Source of the DNA: a bacterium
Lineage (GTDB): Bacteria; Ratteibacteria; UBA8468; B48-G9; JAFGKM01
DNA length: 36,434 nt
Direction of reading: 5' to 3'
Assembly: GCA_035371905.1 (NCBI GenBank)
Contig: DAORXQ010000009.1
Span: 1-36,434 of the forward strand
In this document: positions 15,163 to 23,751 of the stretch, in pieces
Layout of the letters: each line of letters starts with the position of its first letter
Numbering within the stretch: position 1 is the stretch's first letter
Program-made: the position numbers and the translations under genes
Notes under the pieces: model-generated
Told to the model about the DNA's origin: nothing
Seen by the model: the letters and a program-made list of their open reading frames with translations, nothing else
Database searches by the model: none

Positions 15163-15510
15163 CTATCCTTTTAATTTTCTCATTTCTGTTATATCAAAAG
15201 TTCCATACCTTTGGTATAATCTAATTGCAATAGAAACCATTAAAGCAAGAATACCAAGACCTATGACTATACTTGTTAAAACCATTGCCTGTGGTAATGG
15301 GTCAACTGCTTTTTGTGAAAACTCAACTATATTTGTATTAGGTTGCAAAATTGGTGGTATTCCATTTTTTCTATAACCAATAAGGATTAAAAATAGATTA
15401 ACCGAATATTCCATAACCCATAGACCAAGGATAATTTTTACAACATTCTTTTTACAACAGACACCATAAAGACCTATTAAAAACAAAACAAAGCATAAAT
15501 AGTAAATCAT
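15163..15510 (-). CDS. mrpC: Mrp antiporter subunit C homologue (NuoK-like, MbhG)
   Basis: A 115-residue protein with three membrane helices and the MrpC/NuoK motif DPLPQAMVLTSIVIGLG near residue 70. It belongs to the ion-pumping module and overlaps mrpB by 4 bases. Confidence 0.92.
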   Translation of the reverse strand: MIYYLCFVLFLIGLYGVCCKKNVVKIILGLWVMEYSVNLFLILIGYRKNGIPPILQPNTNIVEFSQKAVDPLPQAMVLTSIVIGLGILALMVSIAIRLYQRYGTFDITEMRKLKG

Positions 15511-16004
15511 TTTTTATCCCTTTTTTCAGTTGTTATAAGTTTTCCTTTACCATCTTCAAAAATAACCCTTACAACCGAAAGAATTATAAATATCATAAAC
15601 AAACATGCACCAACCTTTAATCCTATGCTTAAATTACATAAAGGTATAATCCCTGCAGAAAAAAGTTTGAAATTTCCTGTAGGATGATATTTTTCTATGA
15701 AGTTTGAAAAGAATACACCTGTAAAATAAATACCTAAAGTTGCTATCAATAAAAACAAAATTGCACCCAAACTATCAAGTTCAGAAGCAAGAACTTTACC
15801 AATTTTTCTTAAAGCATATTCTCTTCCAAAAGCAAGTGTAATCAATATAAATGTTGCAGCAAAAACAACTCCACCGGGAAAACCACCACCAGGACTTAAA
15901 TGACCAAAAACAACAATATATGCACCAAATAAAAATATAAAACCCTTAATCCATCTTGTAACTGTCTTAACTATTAAACTCATTCCTTTTTCTCCATTAT
16001 TCAT
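15507..16004 (-). CDS. mrpB: Mrp antiporter subunit B homologue (MbhF-like)
   Basis: About 165 residues with four membrane helices and the MrpB signature GHLSPGGGFPGGVVFAA near residue 38. The ATG at 16004 is chosen because an AAGGAG site stands six bases before it; an ATG seven codons upstream has only a weak site. It overlaps the preceding MrpA-C-like gene by a few bases. Confidence 0.9.
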   Translation of the reverse strand: MNNGEKGMSLIVKTVTRWIKGFIFLFGAYIVVFGHLSPGGGFPGGVVFAATFILITLAFGREYALRKIGKVLASELDSLGAILFLLIATLGIYFTGVFFSNFIEKYHPTGNFKLFSAGIIPLCNLSIGLKVGACLFMIFIILSVVRVIFEDGKGKLITTEKRDKK

Positions 16005-16548
16005 CCTTACTCCTTTTTCTTGCATATACCCTTAAAATTGCAAGTGCTCCAAGTATTGAAGTAAATAAAATTGTTGCTTCACCAAGTGTATCATATCCCC
16101 TGTAATCAAAAATTATACCATTTACAATATTACCCGCTCCTGTTTCTTTAAGTCCATTTAAAAGATATCTATTTGAAGGTGCATCAGGGTTTAAAGTAAA
16201 AGAAGGTGTCCCAAAGGAAGGCAAATATCTTAATGCTTCCATAGCAAATATAAAGAAAACAAATATAAAAGCAAAAGTTGTTATAAGTCCAAAGAAATCC
16301 CTTTCTTCCTCAATTGTTGTTAAATCCCTTCTGATGGTTGCTCTTATTAAAATTATTAATGATAAAACCTCAACAACCATTTGTGTTATTGCTATATCAG
16401 GTGCTCCAAGTAAAAGAAATATAATACCTGAAAAATAACCAACCGGAACAATTGCTATAATTGCAGAAAGTAAATCTTTTGTTTCAAGACATATAATACT
16501 TCCAATTATCATAAAAACAAGCAAAATTCCAACAATAATTTCTACCAT
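15997..16548 (-). CDS. MrpA C-terminal module homologue (fused MbhD-MbhE)
   Basis: The 183 residues carry both halves of the MrpA C-terminal region, which are separate genes (mbhD, mbhE) in Pyrococcus. The first has FLLLGAPDIAITQMVVEVLS (DUF4040/MbhD type, residues about 45-65). The second has GAGNIVNGIIFDYRGYDTLGEA (MbhE type, about 138-160). About five or six membrane helices are expected. It lies nine bases after the NuoL-like gene and overlaps mrpB. A split MrpA with a separate NuoL-like protein is the arrangement expected in Mrp-linked respiratory complexes. Confidence 0.88.
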   Translation of the reverse strand: MVEIIVGILLVFMIIGSIICLETKDLLSAIIAIVPVGYFSGIIFLLLGAPDIAITQMVVEVLSLIILIRATIRRDLTTIEEERDFFGLITTFAFIFVFFIFAMEALRYLPSFGTPSFTLNPDAPSNRYLLNGLKETGAGNIVNGIIFDYRGYDTLGEATILFTSILGALAILRVYARKRSKDE

Positions 16549-16557
16549 ATAAACTCC

Positions 16558-18354
16558 TTAAAATTTAATAAATAATACAAATAAAACAATACAACCAATT
16601 AAAATCCATGTCAAATAAGTTGGCAAAACACCTGTATGTGTTGCTCTTATTCCTTCTCCAAGATAAAATACAATCCTTTTTCCATCTTCATATAAGTCAA
16701 ATATTTTTTTCTTTGCACCTTCATACATCTTTGTTAAGAATGGTTGCTTTTCAATTGTTTTATAAAATTCTGTTCCACTCATCTCCATTTCTTTCAATTT
16801 TTTCTCTCCACCAATAAATGTTGAAACAGTTCTTTTCCTTGAAGGTAAAAATATTAAAAAGATTATTAAGCCAAAAATTAAAGAAATAAAAATTAAAGTT
16901 AAAGTTGGCAATAAATAATCATAACCTTTCTCAATGAATATACCTATTGAATTTTCAAAAATTTTTACAGGATAGAGAAATCCAAAACCAAATAAAATAC
17001 ATAGTAAAGAAAGAACAATTACAGGTAATAACATTAGAAATCCTACCTCTTCAATTTTTTCTTTATATTCTTTTATATGTCCAAGAAATACAGAATGGAC
17101 AATCTTTAAGAAACTTGCAAGAGTTAGTGCAGAACCTATCATACCACAGATAATCCAAATATTCCAAGAGAAATCCCCTGTCTTTGCTCCTTCAAAAAGT
17201 CCTTGATAGATTAAATATTTAGAGAAGAAACCATTAAAAGGAGGAACACCACTTATTGATAATGAACCAATTAAAAATGTTATAAATGTAATTGGCATAA
17301 ACCTACTTAATCCACCGAGTTTTTCAAGTTCAACTTCCTTTGTTTTCTTTTCAACATTACCTGCACCAAAAAACAAAAGTGATTTATAAATTGAATTATT
17401 TAGCATGTGGAAAAGACCTCCAATAATTCCTGCTGGATTTGTTGATGCAATTCCAAGGACCATATAGCCAACCTGACTTATAGCATGATAAGATAAAAGT
17501 TTTTTCATATTATGTTGAACTATTGCCATTAAAACAGCACACACAATTGTTAAAGAGCCAATCAATCTTAAAATAAACCATAAACCAGAATGTAAATCAT
17601 TACTATATTCAAAAATATTAAGTAAAATCCTTGAAAAAAGATAAATACCAAGGAGTTTATCAAGTGAAGCAGGTAAATATGCAAGGATTGGAGATGGTGT
17701 ATTTTCTGCTATTTCAGGAATCCATGTATGAAAAGGCATACAGCCTGCCTTTGCAAATGAAGCACAAATTAAAGAAAAGAAAATACCAATTTCAAGTCCA
17801 CTTGCTATAAAAATATTCATATCTGTTATTGTATATTTTCCTGTAAGATAAATTAAACCACATATACCAAAAATCAAAAATGAATCACTACCACCAACTA
17901 TTATCATTGTCTTTTTTGCAGAATATGCATTTTCTTGTCCAAATATACTCAAAATTAAATAAAGTGTAATTGCAAGAAATCCCCAAAAAACAGAAAAAAG
18001 GACTAAATTATTTGAAAAGATAGCACCTATTGAGGAAGAAAGTGTCCATAAAATATAAGCATAATATCTATTTGAGTTTTCAAAATTTTCAAGATAAGAA
18101 AAACTATAAATAAGGACAAGTAATGTAAAGAGAGAGATAAAAATAGAGATGAAAATAGAGAGAGGGTCTATTAAAAATATTTCTGTGATATAATAAGGAG
18201 ACCCTTTAAAAAGCAAAATAGAAAAAGAAAGGAATAGTAAAGACACCAAACCACTTATTATCTCTTTCAAATATTTTATCCTTGAAGGAATTATTCTGCA
18301 TAAGATTCCAGATATGAAACCAACAGAAAAAATACTTAAAACAATTTTTTCCAT
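16558..18354 (-). CDS. NuoL/MrpA-N-like pump subunit lacking the TM5 glutamate
   Basis: This 598-residue antiporter-like subunit has about 14-16 membrane helices. Family motifs are the TM7 lysine K202 in SFAKAGCMPFHTWIPE, LAYLPASLDKLLGIY and MKKLLSYHAISQVGYMVLG. The TM5 position that is Glu in NuoL/M/N and MrpA/D reads SVFWGFLAIT, with Gly at 125. The C-terminus has a charged, probably amphipathic stretch (about 515-575) followed by a last membrane helix, as in NuoL-type subunits with a lateral helix. Having two large pump subunits in the operon resembles MBX/MBS-type complexes more than simple Mbh. It overlaps the large hydrogenase subunit gene by 19 bases. Confidence 0.88.
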   Translation of the reverse strand: MEKIVLSIFSVGFISGILCRIIPSRIKYLKEIISGLVSLLFLSFSILLFKGSPYYITEIFLIDPLSIFISIFISLFTLLVLIYSFSYLENFENSNRYYAYILWTLSSSIGAIFSNNLVLFSVFWGFLAITLYLILSIFGQENAYSAKKTMIIVGGSDSFLIFGICGLIYLTGKYTITDMNIFIASGLEIGIFFSLICASFAKAGCMPFHTWIPEIAENTPSPILAYLPASLDKLLGIYLFSRILLNIFEYSNDLHSGLWFILRLIGSLTIVCAVLMAIVQHNMKKLLSYHAISQVGYMVLGIASTNPAGIIGGLFHMLNNSIYKSLLFFGAGNVEKKTKEVELEKLGGLSRFMPITFITFLIGSLSISGVPPFNGFFSKYLIYQGLFEGAKTGDFSWNIWIICGMIGSALTLASFLKIVHSVFLGHIKEYKEKIEEVGFLMLLPVIVLSLLCILFGFGFLYPVKIFENSIGIFIEKGYDYLLPTLTLIFISLIFGLIIFLIFLPSRKRTVSTFIGGEKKLKEMEMSGTEFYKTIEKQPFLTKMYEGAKKKIFDLYEDGKRIVFYLGEGIRATHTGVLPTYLTWILIGCIVLFVLFIKF

Positions 18355-19565
18355 AATTTTTCCTCTTTACCAATTTCTTTTCTTATTTTTTCTGTCTTTT
18401 CAATTGATTTTTTTACCAAGTCCTCAAAACTATAAATCTTTTTATTTTTCTCCTTATCATATACTGCAATCCTTTCTGTACAGCAATAACATGGGTCAAC
18501 ACCTGCAAGAATTATACAAACATCTGAAATTGTCTCACCAATACAACTTGCTTTAAATGTTGGAATATTTACATAACTTGGTGCCCTTATTTTATGTCTT
18601 ACAGGACTTGAAGTATTACCATCACTCCTTATATAATGAAAGACCTCTCCTCTTGGTGCTTCATGATGACCTATCCCTTCTCCTTTTGGTATTTCTCTTA
18701 CTTCTTTCCATATTTGACCTTTTTTCCCATAAATTGCATCAAGTGACTGTTCTATTATCTTTATACTTTCAAAACATTCAAGTAATCTAACAACTGCCTT
18801 ATCAAAAACATCTCCATTATTTGTTGTTATTACTTTCCATTCAACAAGATTATATGCTGCATAAGGGTCATCTTTTCTTACATCTATATCAACACCAGAA
18901 GCCCTTGCAACAGGTCCAACAGCACCATAATTTTTAATATCTTCTTTTGTTAAAACACCTACCCCTTTTAATCTTGCTCCAAGAACAGGGTCGTCAAGAA
19001 CTGCTTCTGTTAACATCTGAATTTTCCCTTTAACATCTGATAATGTTTTTTTAAGTATAGGTATATCGCTATCCTCTATATCTCTTCTTACACCTCCAAT
19101 TCTTAACATTGCATAGTGATTTCTATTTCCAGTTATCATTTCAAACATATCAAGTATTCCTTCTCTGTATTTCCATGCCCACATAAAAACAGTATTATAT
19201 CCAAGAAAATGGCCTGCAAGTCCTACCCAAAGTAGATGACTATGAATTCTTTCAAGTTCACCAATTATATTCCTTATATATTTTGCCCTTTCAGGTATTT
19301 CAATTCCAAGTAGGTCCTCAACAGCATTACAATAAGCAATAGGATGAGAAGTTGAGCATATTCCACATATTCTTTCAACAAGGAAAGTTACTTGGTCCCA
19401 GTGTTTTGATTCAGAAAGTTTTTCAATTCCTCTATGGTTATATCCAGCAATCCATTCAGCATCAACAACCTCTTCTCCATCACAATAAAGTTGAAAATAT
19501 TCTGGCTCTTCTAAAAGTGGATGATATGGACCAATTGGAACTAAAACCTTTTTATTCTCTGCCAT
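18336..19565 (-). CDS. Group 4 [NiFe]-hydrogenase large subunit (MbhL/NuoD-like)
   Basis: A 409-residue catalytic subunit. The four nickel ligands are intact: C67 and C70 in ERICGICSTSHP, and C359 and C362 in DPCYCCTER. This separates it from NuoD and from the MBX/MBS proteins, in which this set is altered. PIGPYHPLLEEP at the N-terminus and HHEAPRGEVFHYI near residue 300 are typical of the NuoD/group 4 fold. After DPCxxCxxR there is a 44-residue charged tail; whether it is removed during maturation is unknown. No hyp maturation genes or endopeptidase gene lie in the window. It overlaps the NuoC-like gene by 14 bases. Confidence 0.93.
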   Translation of the reverse strand: MAENKKVLVPIGPYHPLLEEPEYFQLYCDGEEVVDAEWIAGYNHRGIEKLSESKHWDQVTFLVERICGICSTSHPIAYCNAVEDLLGIEIPERAKYIRNIIGELERIHSHLLWVGLAGHFLGYNTVFMWAWKYREGILDMFEMITGNRNHYAMLRIGGVRRDIEDSDIPILKKTLSDVKGKIQMLTEAVLDDPVLGARLKGVGVLTKEDIKNYGAVGPVARASGVDIDVRKDDPYAAYNLVEWKVITTNNGDVFDKAVVRLLECFESIKIIEQSLDAIYGKKGQIWKEVREIPKGEGIGHHEAPRGEVFHYIRSDGNTSSPVRHKIRAPSYVNIPTFKASCIGETISDVCIILAGVDPCYCCTERIAVYDKEKNKKIYSFEDLVKKSIEKTEKIRKEIGKEEKLWKKLF

Positions 19566-19992
19566 CTGTTTTTACTCCTTTCCTCAATGGGTATAAATTT
19601 TCTTGCCAGTCCTCTCTTAATAAAAAATGTTTTAAATTTGGATGCCCAAGAAAATTTATTCCAAGCAATTCCCATATTTCTCTTTCTATATATGAAATCC
19701 CAGGTATAACATCTGTCAAACTTTCAATTTCAGGCTTTTCTTTTTCAAGGAATACTTTTAAAGAAACAATCACTCCACCTTCTCTATCAAAAGAAAAATG
19801 GTACAGAATTTCAAAACTATCAAAATTTTCAATACCTGTTACTATCTGATATCTTGCTTTCATTTCATTAAAAATTATATTTGCAACTTCTTTCAAATCT
19901 TTTTTGTCAATAGTCAAATAGATTCTTCTTTCATTATGAACCTTTATCTCTTTAATCCTTTCTCCTAATCTTTCTTTCAATTTTTCTATCAT
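19552..19992 (-). CDS. Hydrogenase NuoC-like subunit (MbhK-like)
   Basis: A 146-residue soluble subunit of the 30-kDa complex I family. The core LYHFSFDREGGVIVSLKVFLEK is followed by IESLTDVIPGISYIEREIWELLGINFLGHPNLKHFLL, the family signature. It packs against the large subunit near the [NiFe] site. It overlaps the small subunit gene by 4 bases and the large subunit gene by 14. Confidence 0.92.
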   Translation of the reverse strand: MIEKLKERLGERIKEIKVHNERRIYLTIDKKDLKEVANIIFNEMKARYQIVTGIENFDSFEILYHFSFDREGGVIVSLKVFLEKEKPEIESLTDVIPGISYIEREIWELLGINFLGHPNLKHFLLREDWQENLYPLRKGVKTDGRE

Positions 19993-20405
19993 TTCAACTC
20001 CTTCAAAAATTTAACTATTCCTGCTATTATTGCCTCTGGTTTTGGTGGACATCCTGGGATATAAACATCAACTGGAATAATTTTATTTAAAGGACCTGCC
20101 ATCTGGTACCCATCCCTAAAAATCCCACCTGAGCATGCACAAGCACCAATTGCAACAACAACACATGGTTTTGGTGTCTGCTCGTAAACTTCCTTAATCC
20201 TTTCAACACATTTTTTATTCACAATTCCAGTACATAATAAAACATCAGCATGTCTTGGAGAAGCAGCGAGTATAATCCCAAACCTTTCAACATCAAATCT
20301 CGGAGTTAAAAGGTCAAGAATTTCAATATCACAATTGTTACAACTTCCTCCACTCACATGATAAACCCACAAACTTTTCTTCAATGCTTTAAGTTTTAAG
20401 TTCAT
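19989..20405 (-). CDS. Group 4 [NiFe]-hydrogenase small subunit (MbhJ/NuoB-like)
   Basis: About 138 residues that hold the proximal [4Fe-4S] cluster. The likely ligands are C22 and C25 (GGSCNNCDIE), one Cys of GACACSGG (89/91) and C119 in PGCPPKPE. It passes electrons between the [NiFe] site and the ferredoxin subunits. The ATG at 20405 is chosen: it stands one base after the NuoH-like stop and has a GGAG site; a GTG four codons upstream is an unlikely alternative. As in other group 4 enzymes, there is no Tat signal and no medial or distal cluster domain. Confidence 0.94.
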   Translation of the reverse strand: MNLKLKALKKSLWVYHVSGGSCNNCDIEILDLLTPRFDVERFGIILAASPRHADVLLCTGIVNKKCVERIKEVYEQTPKPCVVVAIGACACSGGIFRDGYQMAGPLNKIIPVDVYIPGCPPKPEAIIAGIVKFLKELK

Positions 20406-20406
20406 A

Positions 20407-21336
20407 TTAAACTCCACTTAATGAAATCAGTATACCCAGAATTCCTATAAGAGTTAACCATCCCCAGAAAAATCTCAATGTCTGGTCTATTCTCAATCTT
20501 GGATTTGTATTTCTTATCAATGTTATAAGTACAAGCACAACTAAATATTTAACTACAAAAATTAAAAAACTTCCAAAACCTGTTATTATAGTTCCACCAA
20601 GATAAAGAATGACTATAAATAAAGGAACAACAACAAATAAAATTGCCTTTGAAAGTTTATAAAATCCAAGTAAAATTCCAGAATATTCAATTAAAGCACC
20701 TCCTGCAATCTCTGTTTCTGCTTCAGCAAGGTCAAATGGAACAACACCAAGTTTTCCAGTTGAAGCAATTAAAATAATAATAAAACCAATAATCCCTGAT
20801 AGAGACAAAATATTACTTCCATTTATCTGTTGATACTTAATTATTTCTACAAGTGAAGTAGTTGAGTTTGCCTTTAAAGCAGGTATTATTATTCCACATA
20901 TAAAAGGAAGTTCATAAGATAGAAGTAATTTTAATTCCCTACTTATACCAACAGATGCAAGGACATTTCCTGATGAACTTCCACCAAGAATTATAGAAAG
21001 AGAAGGGATTGTCAGTAAATAAACAAATAAAATCAAATCTCCTCCAAATCCAAAATTTTTTTTAAGAACAAGAAAGAGTATTGTTCCACATAAAGTTGAG
21101 GCAATGACAGAAAGAATTGGAGAAAAAACAAAGATAAATTTATTACCTCCTTCAGGTATTAAGACCTCTTTTCCTGAAAGTTTTATAAGATCAGCAAAAT
21201 TCTGATACCATGGAGGTCCAACTCTCCACTGAATTCTTGCTGTAAGTTTTCTATCTATCCATGAAACAAAAAGTCCAGTTATACTTAAACTAATGAAAGA
21301 TAAAATAAAATAACCCAAATAATAAATTCCACTCAT
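20407..21336 (-). CDS. Hydrogenase membrane anchor, NuoH-like (MbhM)
   Basis: A 309-residue protein with about eight membrane helices. It shows the NuoH/HycD features GLFVSWIDRKLTARIQWRVGPP, FADLIKLSGKEVLIPEGG and GVVPFDLAEAETEIAGGALIEYSG with its acidic cluster. It ends NPRLRIDQTLRFFWGWLT. It anchors the hydrogenase core and links redox chemistry to the ion channel. It overlaps the upstream iron-sulfur gene by 4 bases. Confidence 0.94.
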   Translation of the reverse strand: MSGIYYLGYFILSFISLSITGLFVSWIDRKLTARIQWRVGPPWYQNFADLIKLSGKEVLIPEGGNKFIFVFSPILSVIASTLCGTILFLVLKKNFGFGGDLILFVYLLTIPSLSIILGGSSSGNVLASVGISRELKLLLSYELPFICGIIIPALKANSTTSLVEIIKYQQINGSNILSLSGIIGFIIILIASTGKLGVVPFDLAEAETEIAGGALIEYSGILLGFYKLSKAILFVVVPLFIVILYLGGTIITGFGSFLIFVVKYLVVLVLITLIRNTNPRLRIDQTLRFFWGWLTLIGILGILISLSGV

Positions 21337-21824
21337 TTTTTCAATCCATATTTTTCAATATAACTGAAACACTTAACAATCAGATTTTCTCCTATTTTAT
21401 AAATATCTTCCTGTCCTTCAACCTCTTTCTCATCAATAAATTTAATTGCTTCACATTTTGCTGTTTTAACACATAAAGGTATTTCGTCTTCTTTTAATCT
21501 TCCAGTACACAAATCACATTTCACTGTAATATATGGAATAATATCAGGTAAAATTGTTCCAAAAGGACAGGCAAGCATACAACTTTTACAGGAAATACAT
21601 AAAAATCTGCTCCTTTTGTTAATTCCTTCTTCTCTTTTAAGTGCTTCTGTTGGACATGAATTTATACATGGATGGTCTTCACATCTTCTACATGCAAGTA
21701 AAAAAGCAATCTCTTCTCTTAAAGGAGTAATTCCATTATTTTCAGGATGTAAAAAATAACTACATTTTACATCACATTTCTCACATTCAAGACACTTGTC
21801 ATAATCAATAAATAACTTTTTCAT
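21333..21824 (-). CDS. HydN/HycB-like 4x[4Fe-4S] electron-transfer protein
   Basis: A protein of about 163 residues rich in cysteine, with CLECEKCDVKC at the N-terminus, CRRCEDHPCINSCP, CISCKSCMLACPFG and CDLCTG followed by further Cys residues. This is the arrangement of four [4Fe-4S] clusters typical of HycB, HydN and DmsB-type subunits. It most likely wires the flavin module to the hydrogenase core. The second ATG (21824) is chosen because it overlaps the preceding stop as ATGA and stands eight bases from a GGAG; the first ATG (21830) is too close to that site. Confidence 0.88.
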   Translation of the reverse strand: MKKLFIDYDKCLECEKCDVKCSYFLHPENNGITPLREEIAFLLACRRCEDHPCINSCPTEALKREEGINKRSRFLCISCKSCMLACPFGTILPDIIPYITVKCDLCTGRLKEDEIPLCVKTAKCEAIKFIDEKEVEGQEDIYKIGENLIVKCFSYIEKYGLKK

Positions 21825-22651
21825 GCCCATATCTCCGGTTTATCCTTCAATACATCATATGTAAAAACAGGCCCATCTTTACATACAAATAAATCACCTA
21901 TCATACAGTGTCTGCAATGACCGACTGCACAATACATTTTTCTTTCCATTGATAAATAAATATTTTCAGGTGCAAATCCAATTTCAAGTAATTTCAATGT
22001 TGTAAACTTCATCATTATTGGTGGACCGCAAACAACAGCCACCCCATTTTTTATATCCATATCAAGATTTTCAAGTGTTTTTGTAACGACTCCTTCCATA
22101 TATTTCCAGTTCTCATCTTTCTTGTCAACTGTAATTCTGAAACAGAGAGGTATTTTTTCGCATAACTTCTGCCATTTATCAAAAATTAGTTCTTTATATA
22201 TATAATCCTGTGGAGTCCTTGCTCCACAGCAAAAAACTATCTTTTTATAATCCTTATATGTTTCAACAAGAGCAAGAAATAATGCCCTTATAGGAGCAAG
22301 ACCAACACCACCACCAACAAGTAAAACTTCTTTACCTTTAAATTTTTCAAGTGGATATGGTTTTCCATAAGGACCTCTAACTCCAACTATATCTCCTTTT
22401 TTTAACTGGTGTATTTTTTCTGTAACCCTTCCTGTCTTCATAACTGTAAATTCAAGTTTTTCTTTATCAAATGGAGAAGAAGAAGGTGTAAATGGTGCTT
22501 CTCCAATTCCCGGAACTGTTAAAGAAGCAAATTGCCCTGCAAGAAAAGAAAATTCTCTTTCTGGTTTTAAAACAACAGTATTTATTGTAGGTGATTCCTT
22601 TATATTATCAATTACTTCACATTTAACCGGTTCATATATATTTTTTTCCAT
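21821..22651 (-). CDS. HydG/AsrB-like FAD-NAD(P) oxidoreductase subunit
   Basis: This 276-residue ferredoxin-NADP reductase-fold protein resembles the gamma subunit of sulfhydrogenases and AsrB. The FAD part includes FTPSSSP and GVRGPYGKPYP. The NAD(P) part includes LLVGGGVGLAPIR near residue 110 and VVCGPPIMM near 208. The C-terminal CAVGHCRHCMIGDLFVC is the [2Fe-2S] motif of this group. It would exchange electrons between NAD(P)H and the HydB-like subunit encoded just upstream. Whether NADH or NADPH is used cannot be read from the sequence. Confidence 0.92.
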   Translation of the reverse strand: MEKNIYEPVKCEVIDNIKESPTINTVVLKPEREFSFLAGQFASLTVPGIGEAPFTPSSSPFDKEKLEFTVMKTGRVTEKIHQLKKGDIVGVRGPYGKPYPLEKFKGKEVLLVGGGVGLAPIRALFLALVETYKDYKKIVFCCGARTPQDYIYKELIFDKWQKLCEKIPLCFRITVDKKDENWKYMEGVVTKTLENLDMDIKNGVAVVCGPPIMMKFTTLKLLEIGFAPENIYLSMERKMYCAVGHCRHCMIGDLFVCKDGPVFTYDVLKDKPEIWA

Positions 22652-22653
22652 CT

Positions 22654-23670
22654 TTAAACCTTTACTTTCTCCTTTAAAACCTCTGTCAGAACCCTTCTTT
22701 TATCAATTTTCCCTATACATCCACTTATACACCTTCCACAACCGGTACATCCAATAATTCCAAAATTTTCCTTCATATACCAGTATTTACATAACAATCT
22801 ATTTGCATATCTATCAAACAAAGTTGGTCTTGGACTTACTCCTGAAGCCATTCTTGCATATCCGGGAAAAAGACAGGCATCCCAGACCTTAACTTTTTTA
22901 AAATTACCATCTGTACTTGTATCCTCAAGTAAAAAACAAACACATGTCGGACAGTTAAAATTACAACTGCCACAAGAAACACAATTTTTTATATCATTTG
23001 GTTTTTGCCAGTATTCTGTATGATACATTCCTTTTAAATTCTCAAAATTTTTAATATCAAATTCTCTGTTTATTTCATTTATCTTTTCTTCTACTTTTTT
23101 CCTATCTTCTTCCAATTGTTTTATCTGTGACTCATTTACCTGATAAAATCTTGTATCTTTTCCTATAAATTCCTTACCTTTTTCACTTCCAATTTCAACA
23201 ATAAAGCCATTTTCAATTTTACTCAAATTTAAATCAAAGTTTTTTTCAGGATATGGCTTTACTCCAACAAGTGTACAGAAACAACTATTATATGGATTTT
23301 TACAGTCAAAACTTATAATTAAGATGTTTTCTCTTCTTTTTGAAAAATTCGGGTCTTTATAATCACTATTTTTAAAAACAGAATCAAGAACATCAATAGC
23401 CCTTAAATCACAGGAAGTTACTCCCATAACAACAAGTTTTTCAATATTTTTTATTTCAGGTACAACAAACTCTTTAATTGGATACAGAAATATTTTAACA
23501 GGTTCAACCGCCCTTGCTTTATCATAAACAATCTTCTCTAAATTTTCTTCATTCAGATTCTCATAAAATAAAAAATTGTTATTTTCAACAGGTGCAAAAA
23601 TCCTATTTTCTTTTATTTTTCCCTTTAAAAAATTCTTCCAGTCATCCACTTTTATATATAATTTTTCCAT
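22654..23670 (-). CDS. HydB/AsrA-like iron-sulfur subunit
   Basis: A protein of about 338 residues of the sulfhydrogenase beta/anaerobic sulfite reductase A family. The C-terminal half carries two ferredoxin-like [4Fe-4S] motifs (CVSCGSCNFNCPTCVC near residue 232 and CTGCGRCISGCIGKID near 313). VMGVTSCDLRAIDVLD and CKNPYNSCFC in the N-terminal half are also family-typical. The ATG at 23670 fits the usual N-terminus; a GTG seven codons upstream is possible. Neither start has a ribosome binding site. It is the first gene of the 16-gene operon and with the HydG-like subunit forms an NAD(P)-linked electron-input module. Confidence 0.9.
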   Translation of the reverse strand: MEKLYIKVDDWKNFLKGKIKENRIFAPVENNNFLFYENLNEENLEKIVYDKARAVEPVKIFLYPIKEFVVPEIKNIEKLVVMGVTSCDLRAIDVLDSVFKNSDYKDPNFSKRRENILIISFDCKNPYNSCFCTLVGVKPYPEKNFDLNLSKIENGFIVEIGSEKGKEFIGKDTRFYQVNESQIKQLEEDRKKVEEKINEINREFDIKNFENLKGMYHTEYWQKPNDIKNCVSCGSCNFNCPTCVCFLLEDTSTDGNFKKVKVWDACLFPGYARMASGVSPRPTLFDRYANRLLCKYWYMKENFGIIGCTGCGRCISGCIGKIDKRRVLTEVLKEKVKV

Positions 23671-23705
23671 TTTATTTGTAATTTTTTTCACAAACTGTTT
23701 TATAA

Positions 23706-23733
23706 ATTTTACACAAAAAAATTTTTAAGTCAA
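23706..23733 (-). promoter_or_regulatory. Promoter of the hydrogenase operon
   Basis: On the minus strand, TTGACT (23728-23733), 16 bases and TAAAAT (23706-23711) would start transcription near 23699, about 29 bases before the HydB-like ATG. The promoter lies in the short gap behind btuD, so the hydrogenase genes can be transcribed independently of the B12 operon. Confidence 0.6.
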
Positions 23734-23751
23734 ATTTTTTGTATGAAACTT

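Noticed and set aside
19352..19849. Plus-strand frame of 165 codons
   Set aside because: Antisense to the NuoC- and NuoD-like genes, whose motifs are unmistakable on the other strand.
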